A DNA stretch of 9,655 bases. It comes from Chloroflexota bacterium (lineage in GTDB: Bacteria > Chloroflexota > Anaerolineae > Anaerolineales > Anaerolineaceae). The notes beneath the pieces are model-generated. The model searched no databases and had not been told where the DNA came from. It saw only the letters and a program-made list of their open reading frames with translations. Positions within the stretch are counted from its first letter, which is position 1. Every line of letters begins with the position of its first letter. Positions 1 to 6,775 of this stretch are shown here, one piece after another. The position numbers and the translations under genes are program-made. Where the stretch lies: contig JAKOSR010000064.1 in NCBI GenBank assembly GCA_029777225.1, forward strand, positions 1 to 9,655. Reading direction: 5' to 3'.

Positions 1-182
1 GGGTATTCACCGGGAAAGCCCAGCTTGTCCATTGCTGCCAGTTCAGCCGGACCGGGTGGCAGGATGGGTGGCAGTTGGATGCCGGAGGAAGTAGTGAATT
101 CGGATTTTCTTTCGGGGAACTTGCGGATGGCAGGCTGATAATAATTTTCCTGCCAGTCAGAAAAGCTGAGTTTATCGGTCAT
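1..182 (-). CDS. Methylmalonyl-CoA mutase large subunit, N-terminal fragment (partial, runs off left edge)
   Basis: Reading the minus strand from the ATG at 182-180 gives 60 uninterrupted codons to the window edge. The peptide has the hallmark N-terminus of the B12-dependent methylmalonyl-CoA mutase large subunit: a Trp-containing amphipathic start, the ERKSEFTTSSGI block at residues 24-35, a Pro-rich turn, and LGFPGEYP at about 54-61, which begins the substrate-binding TIM barrel in this family. Known function of the family is reversible isomerisation of (R)-methylmalonyl-CoA and succinyl-CoA in propionate and branched-chain metabolism. The start is supported by an AAAGG-type ribosome binding site just upstream (minus strand, about 188-192). 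The catalytic and B12 regions lie outside the window, so a related acyl-CoA mutase such as isobutyryl-CoA mutase cannot be excluded. It is divergent from rplI and unrelated to it in function. Confidence 0.82.
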   Translation of the reverse strand, partial: MTDKLSFSDWQENYYQPAIRKFPERKSEFTTSSGIQLPPILPPGPAELAAMDKLGFPGEY

Positions 183-434
183 ACCTTACCTTTCAGTTCG
201 GTGAATGATTTAGGGATTAAGTATAACCTAATCAACCGGCCCAAGCCCATTTTAAATGGTTACCAAAGCGTTTCAAAAATTGGACCAACTGCATGTGATT
301 CTAGGCTGAGTACACCATTAAATCCAGGGACTTCCACACCTTGCCCCGACAAATTTGCTCCAGAAAGGTTATTTGGAAATGATGCGTTCGAGATTGGTAC
401 ACACACCTCAAAATACATTACTTGCTTGTAGAAC
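183..434. other. Intergenic region without a recognisable gene
   Basis: This stretch separates the divergent mutase and rplI genes and is visibly more AT-rich than its surroundings. A plus-strand open frame (75-431) crosses it but is antisense to the mutase N-terminus, has no ribosome binding site and resembles nothing known. No hairpin with a T-tract, tRNA-like fold or repeat was seen. It probably holds only the upstream control regions of both genes. Confidence 0.5.
220..225 (-). promoter_or_regulatory. Possible -10 box for the mutase gene
   Basis: On the minus strand the hexamer TATACT lies about 38 nt upstream of the mutase ATG, a sensible distance for a short leader that includes the ribosome binding site. 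No convincing -35 element is found 16-18 nt further upstream, so this is a weak call made from the -10 match and position only. Confidence 0.3.
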
Positions 435-478
435 TTGACAAATTCTCATGCAACCTTGAACAATGTTTGTGGTATTAT
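435..478 (+). promoter_or_regulatory. Promoter region of rplI
   Basis: Two overlapping sigma-70-type signals can be read. The first is a perfect TTGACA at 435-440 with an imperfect -10, AACAAT, at 459-464 (18-nt spacer, 4 of 6 matches). The second is an extended -10, TGG followed by TATTAT, at 470-478 without a good -35. Either would give a leader of about 60-75 nt ahead of the rplI start. Which one is used cannot be told from sequence. Confidence 0.5.
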
Positions 479-546
479 TGTCCGGCTCGGGTGTTGTACC
501 CTTCATTTTGAGCAGAACACAACAACAATTTTAGAAAGGGCTTGTG

Positions 547-1077
547 ATGAAAGTATTGTTATTGAAAGATGTTTACAAATTGGGACGCGCGGGGGATATT
601 AAAAAGGTCGCTGATGGCTACGGCCGCAACTACCTTATCCCGCAGGGTCTCGCTCTCCCCGCCACTGAAGGTTCTCTGAAACTGGCTGATTCCATCGGCA
701 AGAAAGCCGCTGAAAAACGTGCCGTGCTCAACAACGAACTCAAGGGTGTCGCGGAAATCCTGAACCAACTTGAACTGACCTTTGGCGTAAAAGCCGGGGA
801 AACAGGCAAGCTGTATGGTTCAGTCACCTCACAAATGATTGTGGAAAAAATCAAGGAAATCACCGGTGTGGAAGTTGAACGTCACCAAATCGTGATGGAA
901 CCCATCCGCACCCTCGGCGATTTTGCCCTCCCAATCAACCTCACGCTTGACCTCGTGCCTGAAATCCAGGTTTACGTCCGCCGTGAAGGTGAAGTTGCCA
1001 AGGCCTCCCCAGTCAAACCCGCGGCGGTTGAACCTGAGGTTATGGAAACAGTCGAGGAAACCCCCGCGGAGGAATAG
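547..1077 (+). CDS. rplI: 50S ribosomal protein L9
   Basis: L9 is a structural protein of the large ribosomal subunit that binds 23S rRNA at the base of the L1 stalk. Its N-terminal domain is unmistakable: MKVLLLKDV, then LGRAGDIKKVADGYGRNYLIPQGLA at residues 12-36, matching the L9 signature. A long connecting helix (about 41-75) leads to the C-terminal domain (about 78-148, with GKLYGSVT at 87-94). The ATG at 547 is preferred over the in-frame GTG at 544 because it gives the canonical MKV start and lies 6 nt after AGAAAGGG (533-540). At 176 residues it exceeds the roughly 150 of E. coli L9; the excess is a Pro/Glu/Val-rich acidic tail after about residue 148. It stands alone between its own promoter and terminator, without rpsF, ssb or rpsR next to it. 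Confidence 0.97.
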   Translation: MKVLLLKDVYKLGRAGDIKKVADGYGRNYLIPQGLALPATEGSLKLADSIGKKAAEKRAVLNNELKGVAEILNQLELTFGVKAGETGKLYGSVTSQMIVEKIKEITGVEVERHQIVMEPIRTLGDFALPINLTLDLVPEIQVYVRREGEVAKASPVKPAAVEPEVMETVEETPAEE

Positions 1078-1117
1078 AAGAAGGCCTCAAAGCCTGCTTT
1101 GCTTCCAAAGAGCATTG

Positions 1118-1163
1118 ACCAGCCTGATTTTCGCCTTTCTGGTAGATCAGGCTGGTTTTTGTT
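1118..1163 (+). terminator. Intrinsic terminator of rplI
   Basis: An 11-bp perfect inverted repeat (1118-1128 with 1146-1156, ACCAGCCTGAT and its complement) encloses a 17-nt loop. The 3' arm runs straight into five T residues (1156-1160), then GTT. It lies 41 nt after the rplI stop. It ends about 12 nt before the start codon of the next gene, so that gene needs its own promoter overlapping or following the hairpin. Confidence 0.85.
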
Positions 1164-1168
1164 AGAAT
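1163..1168 (+). promoter_or_regulatory. -10 box directly before the RodZ-like gene (leaderless type)
   Basis: TAGAAT (one mismatch to TATAAT) ends 6 nt before the ATG at 1175. No Shine-Dalgarno sequence stands in front of that ATG. A -10 box at this distance would place the transcription start at or next to the A of the start codon, giving a leaderless mRNA. The -35 region would fall in the terminator stem and has no good consensus match. Confidence 0.5.
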
Positions 1169-1174
1169 GACAAC

Positions 1175-2536
1175 ATGCCTGTCATTACCGGATCCTACCT
1201 AAGAAAAATTAGGGAAGAAAACCATATCCCCCTGGAACAGGTGGCCTCAGCCACACGCATCCGCCTGTCCATTCTTCAGGATTTGGAGGTGGATGACTAC
1301 AGCGAGTTGAGCTCCATCACGCAGGCCCGCGGTTTTCTACGGGTTTACGCGGCTTACCTTGGTGTTGAAGAAGAATCAACCCCCAGCGCTAAACCTGCCA
1401 CCACGCCGCCTGCGCAAGCACAAACCCAGACCCCCGCTGAGGTTTCGGAGGAACAAGCCCCATTAGAAGTCCCTTCAACTCCGGCGACAGCGAAAACACA
1501 AATCCCCAAAAGCGCCCTGACTGCTAAAAAACGCGTCCCAAGAACCAAGCCAACCCGCCCCGCTCCAACCCCTGCAATTGATCTCAATGCTGAACCACAG
1601 CCGCCCTCCAATTCCCAGCTCATCCTGCAGGCGATAGGCCGTGAGCTGGTGGCCAGGCGGCGTTACCTGAGATTGGACCTCGAGGAAGCCTCTGAGCGCA
1701 CCCACATCCCCAAAAACCAAATCGCCGCGCTGGAACGGGGTGACCTTTCCTTTTTCTCCAACGCGATGCAGGCCCGCGGCATGCTGCAAAGCTATGGCGA
1801 GTTCCTAAACCTTGAAACCCGCAACCTGCTATCACAATTCGCTGATGCGCTGCAGGAAGCCCGTATCAAGCCAGTCGTAAAGGGCGGATCGGGCTCTCGG
1901 CCGAGCGCTCAGGCCCTATCGCCGTTTCTGCTTTCCCTCCGCCGGTTTTTCACGCTTGACCTTTTCTTTGGCACCATCCTGGTGCTGGGCATTCTTTTCT
2001 TTCTCATCTGGGGTATCGCGCGCCTGACGCAGTCAACGAGCGAGGCGCAATCCGCGGAGACAATCCCCGCGGTTTTGGATGTGCTCATGAGCACGCCCTC
2101 CCTAAGCGCCAATGGCGTCCTGTTTGAAGCGACGGCCACAGAACCGGCCGCTGAAGTGACCTACCCAACAGCCACCCCATTTTACACCCCCCAATACTCA
2201 GACGCCGCGCTGGAGGTCATCATCCTTGCCAGGCAAAACAGCTGGCTGCGCGTGAGCGTGGATGACGAACAGGTATACCAGGGACGGCTGGAAGCCGGCA
2301 ACGTGATGTCCTTTGTGGGGGAGGAAGCAATAAACCTGGAAACGGGCAACCTGGCGGGTTTGGAAATCATCTTTAACCAGGAAGCGGTGGACGCCAACGC
2401 TCAATCCTTTGGTGTACCGGCCTGGCTGGTTTTTGACCTTAACGGGGTCACTATTCAAAAAGGCGTCGGGGCCGGCATCCCAAGCGGTGAAACCACCCCC
2501 ACCATGACTCCCCGCCCTACCACCACCCAAAACTAA
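1175..2536 (+). CDS. RodZ-like membrane protein with two helix-turn-helix domains
   Basis: The 453-residue product contains two HTH_25 (RodZ-type) domains. The first is at about 8-62 (YLRKIREENHIPLEQVASAT, ending ARGFLRVYAAYLGV). The second is at about 152-213 (GRELVARRRYLRLDLEEASE, ending ARGMLQSYGEFL). A Pro/Ala/Thr-rich linker (66-146) separates them. A single membrane segment follows at about 262-283, then a DUF4115-like extracellular domain at about 344-430. RodZ family proteins anchor MreB-type cytoskeleton to the membrane and affect cell shape; here the role is inferred from architecture. Most RodZ proteins have one HTH, so the duplicate is uncommon. It is 3 nt upstream of rimO, and RodZ-like genes next to rimO are a recurring arrangement in other phyla. 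DNA binding by these domains is possible but not shown. The ATG at 1175 has no ribosome binding site but follows a -10 box at leaderless distance. Confidence 0.85.
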   Translation: MPVITGSYLRKIREENHIPLEQVASATRIRLSILQDLEVDDYSELSSITQARGFLRVYAAYLGVEEESTPSAKPATTPPAQAQTQTPAEVSEEQAPLEVPSTPATAKTQIPKSALTAKKRVPRTKPTRPAPTPAIDLNAEPQPPSNSQLILQAIGRELVARRRYLRLDLEEASERTHIPKNQIAALERGDLSFFSNAMQARGMLQSYGEFLNLETRNLLSQFADALQEARIKPVVKGGSGSRPSAQALSPFLLSLRRFFTLDLFFGTILVLGILFFLIWGIARLTQSTSEAQSAETIPAVLDVLMSTPSLSANGVLFEATATEPAAEVTYPTATPFYTPQYSDAALEVIILARQNSWLRVSVDDEQVYQGRLEAGNVMSFVGEEAINLETGNLAGLEIIFNQEAVDANAQSFGVPAWLVFDLNGVTIQKGVGAGIPSGETTPTMTPRPTTTQN

Positions 2537-2539
2537 ACC

Positions 2540-3880
2540 ATGAGCATCAAACCTGACACCTTTCACATCCTCACGCTTGGTTGTGCTAAAAACCTGGTCG
2601 ATTCCAGCACCATGAGCCAGTTGCTCAACCAGCAGGGCTATAAGCAACTGGAAAGCGCTAATAAAGCCAACTTCATTATCGTGAACACATGCGGTTTCAT
2701 CCACGACGCGCGAACGGAATCCATCACGGAGCTGACCCGTTTGGCCGCGCGCAAAAAACCCGGCCAATTCCTAATTGCCGCGGGTTGCCTTTCGCAGCGC
2801 CAACAACGCGAGTTGCTCAACGAGGTGGATGGCATCGACGGCCTGATGGGCACCCGCAACCTGGCGGATATCCTCTACGTGGCCAATCAACTCAAATCCG
2901 TCCCCAAGCTGTCTCCGCTCACTCAGTTGCCACCCTACCCGGCACTGGTGCATGCCAATAACGCGCATGCCTCGGTGGTCCAGGGCGGCAGCAGTTACCT
3001 CAAGATTGCGGATGGCTGCCGGCGCTCCTGCGCTTTTTGCGCCATCCCGCTGATTAAGGGTCCGCTCGTCAGCCGCCAACCAGCAGAAGTCATCGCGGAC
3101 GCGCTGGAGCTGCAAGCCCACGGGGTAAAAGAAATCAACCTTATCGCGCAGGACGTGACCGATTACGGCCGTGATTCACAGCCTGGCACCGACCTGGCCA
3201 GCCTGCTGAAGCAACTGCTTCCCCAAATCCAAGACATTCCCTGGGTGCGGCTGCTGTATACTTTTCCGGGGTTCCAGCGCGGGCCGCTGATGGAACTGAT
3301 GGCCGGGGAGAACAACCTGCTGCCTTATCTCGACATCCCGCTGCAACATGCTTCCCCAGCTGTGCTCAAATCGATGTCACGGCCTTCTGACATTGCCTGG
3401 GTGGAGGATACGCTGATGTCCATGCGGGAACGCATCCCCGGGCTGGTGGTGCGGACGACCATGATTGTTGGCTTCCCTACCGAGACCGATACCGCGTTCC
3501 AGCAATTAATGGATTTCGTTGCAAGAATGGAATTCGACCATCTTGGGGTTTTTCCTTTTTCCCCCGAAAATGGAACCCCTGCTGAACCACTTGGCGATCC
3601 CATTCCCCAAGCTGAGAAAGAAGCCCGGCAGGCGGAGCTGATGCGCCTGCAAGCCAAAATCTCGTTGCGCAAGAACCAGGGGCTGATTGGCCGGCAATTG
3701 GACATGCTGGTGGAGGGTACCGCGCCCGAACAAGGCGTCATCGTGGGGCGCACCTGGCGGGACGCGCCGGAGATAGACGGACTCGTCATCGCCCGAGGGT
3801 CCGCGGATGTTGGCGAGATGGTCCCCGTGCGGGTCACTGGCGCGCTCGAACATGACTTATACGCCGAAGCGCTGGGTTGA
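2540..3880 (+). CDS. rimO: Ribosomal protein S12 methylthiotransferase RimO
   Basis: RimO is a radical-SAM enzyme that adds a methylthio group to the beta-carbon of a conserved aspartate of ribosomal protein S12 near the decoding centre. At 446 residues it has the family's usual length. The N-terminal UPF0004 domain carries three cluster cysteines, Cys15 (LGCAKNLVDS), Cys51 (VNTCGFI) and Cys83 (AGCL). The radical-SAM domain has Cys160, Cys164 and Cys167 in the CxxxC xxC pattern within YLKIADGCRRSCAFCAIP, the RimO version rather than that of MiaB. The C-terminal part, from about 376, fits a TRAM domain. The ATG is 3 nt after the stop of the RodZ-like gene and lacks a ribosome binding site, so translation is probably coupled to the upstream gene. 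MiaB is the main alternative; the IADGC context and neighbour favour RimO. Confidence 0.94.
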   Translation: MSIKPDTFHILTLGCAKNLVDSSTMSQLLNQQGYKQLESANKANFIIVNTCGFIHDARTESITELTRLAARKKPGQFLIAAGCLSQRQQRELLNEVDGIDGLMGTRNLADILYVANQLKSVPKLSPLTQLPPYPALVHANNAHASVVQGGSSYLKIADGCRRSCAFCAIPLIKGPLVSRQPAEVIADALELQAHGVKEINLIAQDVTDYGRDSQPGTDLASLLKQLLPQIQDIPWVRLLYTFPGFQRGPLMELMAGENNLLPYLDIPLQHASPAVLKSMSRPSDIAWVEDTLMSMRERIPGLVVRTTMIVGFPTETDTAFQQLMDFVARMEFDHLGVFPFSPENGTPAEPLGDPIPQAEKEARQAELMRLQAKISLRKNQGLIGRQLDMLVEGTAPEQGVIVGRTWRDAPEIDGLVIARGSADVGEMVPVRVTGALEHDLYAEALG

Positions 3881-3901
3881 AACAAAGATCAACCAGCGCT
3901 T
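3867..3901 (+). terminator. Strong hairpin at the end of rimO, possible weak terminator
   Basis: Bases 3867-3880 and 3889-3901 form a 13-bp stem with a single bulged G and an 8-nt A-rich loop. The 5' arm covers the last codons and stop of rimO. No T-tract follows on either strand immediately, although a CTATTTTAC stretch occurs at 3916-3924 on the plus side. It sits between two convergent genes, where a bidirectional stop or 3'-end stabilising structure would make sense. The call as a terminator is uncertain. Confidence 0.4.
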
Positions 3902-3934
3902 GCGTGCGTACTATCCTATTTTACAGATTGAATT

Positions 3935-5110
3935 TTAAGGCGTGTTAGTAACTTCCGTGGTGGGCGTGGGAGTCACACCTGTTCCGGGAGTCTCAAGGGG
4001 AGGTGTGAGCGTCTCCTGTGGGCCCGCGCAGGCTTCCGCGTATGCGGTCGCGGTGGCCTGGATATCGGGATTACCCCCGATGGCCAGGGATTGCTGGTAA
4101 TAATCCGCGGCCGTGCAATAATCGCCATTGGCCGCGAATTGGTCGCCCAGGCGGTATAGCGCGATGCGGTAGCGCTCCGTGGAGGTCATCCCCGACGAGT
4201 CGGAAAGGTAAGGCAATTGCGTCGCAAGGTCTCCAAAGATTTCCACGGCAGAGGCCCAGTTTGAATCCCAGAAGCTTGCCCCAGTCAGGTACATGCTTGC
4301 CCAATTCCTGACCCCATCCGCTTCCCCATCGAGCGCGCCGAGGTTATCGGCAACGGTCAGGTTGTAAATCCCTTGTTCCAGTTGGCCGGCATACACCAGC
4401 TGCATCCCGCGGTTGCGCAGGGCGATAAAGTAAAAGCCATCCAGCTCAACCGTCTTGTACTCGTAGTGGTTTTCCTTCATGGACATGATGTTTTGGATGG
4501 CGCCTTCCCAGTCCTGATCCAAAATCTGCTGGCGGATTTGCGCGAAGGTTTCTTCCTCTCCCCTGGTATCGGGTGTGGCGGTGGCCACAGGAATTGGCGT
4601 TTCCACTGTTTCCACAGTCGGCACAGGAGTTGGCGCTTCCAAATGCAGCATAATGTCGCTGAGCATTTCTTCCGCGCCGGGGAAGCCCGGATAGAGCTCT
4701 ATGATGTACTCAACCCTGACCTTGGCGTTTTCGTAATTCTGCGCGTTAATATCGTCATAGGCCAGCGCCAATTGCTGGGCTATGCGGTCCATCACGGCGG
4801 AATTTTGTTTGTCAAGCCGTTTTTGGATGCCAGCGCGATAACCCCAAATCACGCCCGCGATGAGCAGCACCAGCATGGCCAGAATGGACGCCCACACCCA
4901 ACGCCTGCCTGTTTTCTTGGTTTTCTTGGCAGGCACCGGGGCTTGGCCATCGCCAACAGGATTCTCCTGCGTTTCTTCCAAGTCCGTGGCGTTCGCGCTT
5001 GTTTCCTGGCCCAGGTCTTCCGCCGGTAAATTATTATCGAGCTCAGGGAACTCCGGTGTCTGGCCGGAGCCCATGCTTGAATTGTTTTCAATTTCGTTGT
5101 TTTCTACCAT
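3935..5110 (-). CDS. Membrane-anchored TPR-like protein, function unknown
   Basis: This 391-residue protein has an acidic, Asn/Glu-rich N-terminal tail (1-60) and a basic patch KKTKKTGRR (62-70). One membrane helix at about 71-91 follows, giving a predicted N-in/C-out topology. The exterior begins with helical repeats (about 105-157, ending in the TPR-like NYENAKVRVEYIIELYPGF). A Pro/Thr/Val linker (159-182) comes next, then a second helical repeat region (about 186-362, with LGDQFAANGDYCTAADYYQQSLAI as the clearest TPR motif). The tail is Thr/Pro-rich (366-391). TPR arrays bind other proteins; no catalytic motif is visible, so I assign no function. It lies 21 nt downstream of murJ on the same strand and has its own promoter-like sequence, so it may be both read through from murJ and transcribed separately. 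Two cysteines (332 and 361) lie in the last repeat region and could pair outside the cell. Confidence 0.75.
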   Translation of the reverse strand: MVENNEIENNSSMGSGQTPEFPELDNNLPAEDLGQETSANATDLEETQENPVGDGQAPVPAKKTKKTGRRWVWASILAMLVLLIAGVIWGYRAGIQKRLDKQNSAVMDRIAQQLALAYDDINAQNYENAKVRVEYIIELYPGFPGAEEMLSDIMLHLEAPTPVPTVETVETPIPVATATPDTRGEEETFAQIRQQILDQDWEGAIQNIMSMKENHYEYKTVELDGFYFIALRNRGMQLVYAGQLEQGIYNLTVADNLGALDGEADGVRNWASMYLTGASFWDSNWASAVEIFGDLATQLPYLSDSSGMTSTERYRIALYRLGDQFAANGDYCTAADYYQQSLAIGGNPDIQATATAYAEACAGPQETLTPPLETPGTGVTPTPTTEVTNTP

Positions 5111-5118
5111 AAGGCGCC

Positions 5119-5146
5119 ATTATACCCATTTTTACAACTGGGTTAA
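5119..5146 (-). promoter_or_regulatory. Promoter of the TPR-like gene (leaderless type)
   Basis: On the minus strand a perfect TATAAT (5124-5119) ends 8 nt before the ATG at 5110. TTAACC (5146-5141), matching four of six -35 bases, lies 16 nt upstream. The -35 is made of the penultimate murJ codons and the -10 follows the murJ stop. Spacing puts the transcript start at or within a base or two of the ATG, and no Shine-Dalgarno sequence is present, so the mRNA would be leaderless. Confidence 0.55.
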
Positions 5147-6667
5147 TTCTCCCAATTCCCTGCGGACGAACACCGCGGCCACGAGCACACCCACGATGAA
5201 ACCAACAATTGCGGCCAAAAACCCACCACGCAGCCCGGGCAGCCAGGTGAGCACCGCGTAACTGGCTAAACCACCAACTGCGGCGGCGAGCAGGTCACGC
5301 CCAAAGGTGCCGCCCAACTGTAGCTTGCTCGGAAGCGTTTTCCCCAACATCACCAGTAAGAAGACTGCCTGGGTGGCATAAGCAATCGTATTGGCTGTGG
5401 CGATTCCCACGGCCTCCAGGCGCGGCATCAAAAGAATTCCCAGGCCAAGGAAAATGACCAGGGTCAGGATTGCGCCCAGCATGGGGTAACGCGGTTTCTG
5501 CATCGCGTAAAACGAACGTACAAACAATTCCACCAGAGAGTGCCCCACGATACCAATTAGGAAAACCCTGGTGACATTGGTCACCCGTTCGGCTTCAGCC
5601 ATTTCCAGGCCCAAAAATCGATGGATGACAGGCAAAAGCACGATGCCCGAAATAATGGCAATCGGAATGGTCAGGCTGAGCATCACTCTCGCAGCGCGTT
5701 GAATCTTGGCCGAAAGCTCATCGAATTTCTGGTTGTTGAAAAACTCTGATAGCGTTGGCAGGATGGCCGTCGCGATGGCCGTCCCGATCAAGGTCTCGGG
5801 GACCTGCATAATCCACCAGCCATAGGTCAACGCGCTCACCGAGCCGGCCGCGAGTCGCGAAGCCAGGTTATCCGTTCCAAGGAACACGAGCTGTATGCAT
5901 AACATGCTGATGAGCCTGGGGCCCATCAACGCGAACACTTTCCTGGCCTCCGCGTCCTTGAAGTCCACCCCGGGCTTCCAACGGAAATGGAACTTGATAA
6001 GGCCGGGCACCTGGATAAGGAGATGCAACAGGGCGCCGATAATGACCCCATAGGCGAGCCCAATCACACCAAAACCAAGGCCAGGGAAGGTGATGGGGCC
6101 AACGCTGATGCCCTCAGCAGGGCTCAGGATGAGCGCGCCAAAGATTTGACCCACCACGTACAGCACCGGTGCCAAAGCCGGCAGGAGGAAGTGCTGGTTG
6201 GCCTGCAGACCTGCCATGAAAAAACCACTGATTGAGAAGAGCAGCGTGGCCACCAGGTTCAGGCGCATCAATTCAACGGCCAACGCGACCTGTTTCGCGT
6301 CAAAACCCGGCGCGATGATGTGCTGGATAATCGGTTTGGCAAATACAGCCACCACCACGGAGAGCACCGCCGTAAGTAGGAAGGCGATATTCAGAATATT
6401 CGAGAAAAGCGACCAGGCTTTCTCACGCCCATCCCGGTTCAGCACTTCCGTCAGTACCGGTATAAACGCGATGGCCAGTGCGCCGCCTGAAATGAGCATA
6501 AAGAGCATATCCGGCAGGTTGTTGGCGGCATTAAAGACGTCCAACTCGGCTGAGAGGCCAAACTGGCGTGAAATAATCATCTGGCGGAGCACGCCCAGGA
6601 CCTTGTCCAGCGTGAACAGGACCGCCAAAAGTAGTGATACTTTAGTCAATCGGCTTAGTTTTTTCAT
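5132..6667 (-). CDS. murJ: Lipid II flippase MurJ
   Basis: MurJ moves the peptidoglycan precursor lipid II across the cytoplasmic membrane. The product, 511 residues from the chosen start, is almost wholly made of hydrophobic helices, fitting the 14-helix MOP-superfamily fold. Its N-terminal region has the MurJ pattern: LGVLRQMIISRQFG, then LDVFNAANNLPDMLFMLISGGAL and AFIPVL. These hold the conserved Arg, Asp and small-residue motifs of transmembrane helices 1 and 2. The SR pair that often precedes the first motif is replaced by a DK pair. The start at 6667 (MKKLSRLTK) is preferred over an open frame reaching 6760 because GGAG lies 6 nt upstream and the extra 31 residues are not hydrophobic or family-like. 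The gene is divergent from the rsmI-like operon and is followed after 21 nt by the TPR-like gene. Confidence 0.9.
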   Translation of the reverse strand: MKKLSRLTKVSLLLAVLFTLDKVLGVLRQMIISRQFGLSAELDVFNAANNLPDMLFMLISGGALAIAFIPVLTEVLNRDGREKAWSLFSNILNIAFLLTAVLSVVVAVFAKPIIQHIIAPGFDAKQVALAVELMRLNLVATLLFSISGFFMAGLQANQHFLLPALAPVLYVVGQIFGALILSPAEGISVGPITFPGLGFGVIGLAYGVIIGALLHLLIQVPGLIKFHFRWKPGVDFKDAEARKVFALMGPRLISMLCIQLVFLGTDNLASRLAAGSVSALTYGWWIMQVPETLIGTAIATAILPTLSEFFNNQKFDELSAKIQRAARVMLSLTIPIAIISGIVLLPVIHRFLGLEMAEAERVTNVTRVFLIGIVGHSLVELFVRSFYAMQKPRYPMLGAILTLVIFLGLGILLMPRLEAVGIATANTIAYATQAVFLLVMLGKTLPSKLQLGGTFGRDLLAAAVGGLASYAVLTWLPGLRGGFLAAIVGFIVGVLVAAVFVRRELGELTQL

Positions 6668-6692
6668 AAGTCTCCATAAAAAGAATGCGTGT

Positions 6693-6698
6693 ATTATG
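6693..6698 (-). promoter_or_regulatory. Possible -10 box of murJ
   Basis: CATAAT on the minus strand lies about 25 nt upstream of the murJ ATG, leaving room for the GGAG ribosome binding site in the leader. One mismatch to TATAAT. No clear -35 is present at 16-18 nt, so support is limited. Confidence 0.3.
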
Positions 6699-6736
6699 CC
6701 ATAATAATTTGGCGGCGGTTTTGCCGCAGCCTGATT

Positions 6737-6742
6737 TATAAT
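6737..6742 (+). promoter_or_regulatory. -10 box of the rsmI-like/tgt/arm operon
   Basis: A perfect TATAAT lies 29 nt before the GTG start of the rsmI-like gene and 6 nt before an ATG at 6749. No good -35 is seen at normal spacing. The predicted transcript would begin at or near 6749 and carry the AAGGA ribosome binding site (6759-6763) for the GTG. This is the only promoter-like sequence in front of the four-gene unit. Confidence 0.5.
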
Positions 6743-6748
6743 CCTGAC

Positions 6749-6775
6749 ATGCAAAACCAAGGAAAATTAGCGTGA
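6749..6775 (+). CDS. Possible 8-codon leader peptide overlapping the rsmI-like start
   Basis: An ATG at 6749 opens an 8-codon frame (Met-Gln-Asn-Gln-Gly-Lys-Leu-Ala) whose TGA at 6773-6775 overlaps the GTG start of the rsmI-like gene as GTGA. The ATG lies 6 nt after a perfect TATAAT, so it could be the 5' end of a leaderless transcript. Its CAA-GGA codons also form the Shine-Dalgarno sequence of the next gene. The arrangement would couple translation of the two frames. A frame this short occurs by chance easily, so confidence is low. Confidence 0.25.
   Translation: MQNQGKLA

Noticed and set aside
75..431. Plus-strand open frame of 118 codons before rplI
   Set aside because: It is antisense to the mutase N-terminus in its first third, has no ribosome binding site, and its composition resembles translated non-coding DNA.
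2198..2767. Minus-strand open frame of 189 codons across the RodZ-like/rimO junction
   Set aside because: It is a shadow of two well-supported plus-strand genes and shows no family motif.
4373..5029. Plus-strand open frame of 218 codons opposite the TPR-like gene
   Set aside because: His/Arg-rich composition typical of an antisense frame; the minus-strand gene has a membrane helix, repeats and a promoter.
6668..6760. Extended murJ start at 6760
   Set aside because: The extra 31 residues are unlike MurJ N-termini, while the ATG at 6667 has a GGAG site at the right distance and opens the first helix.
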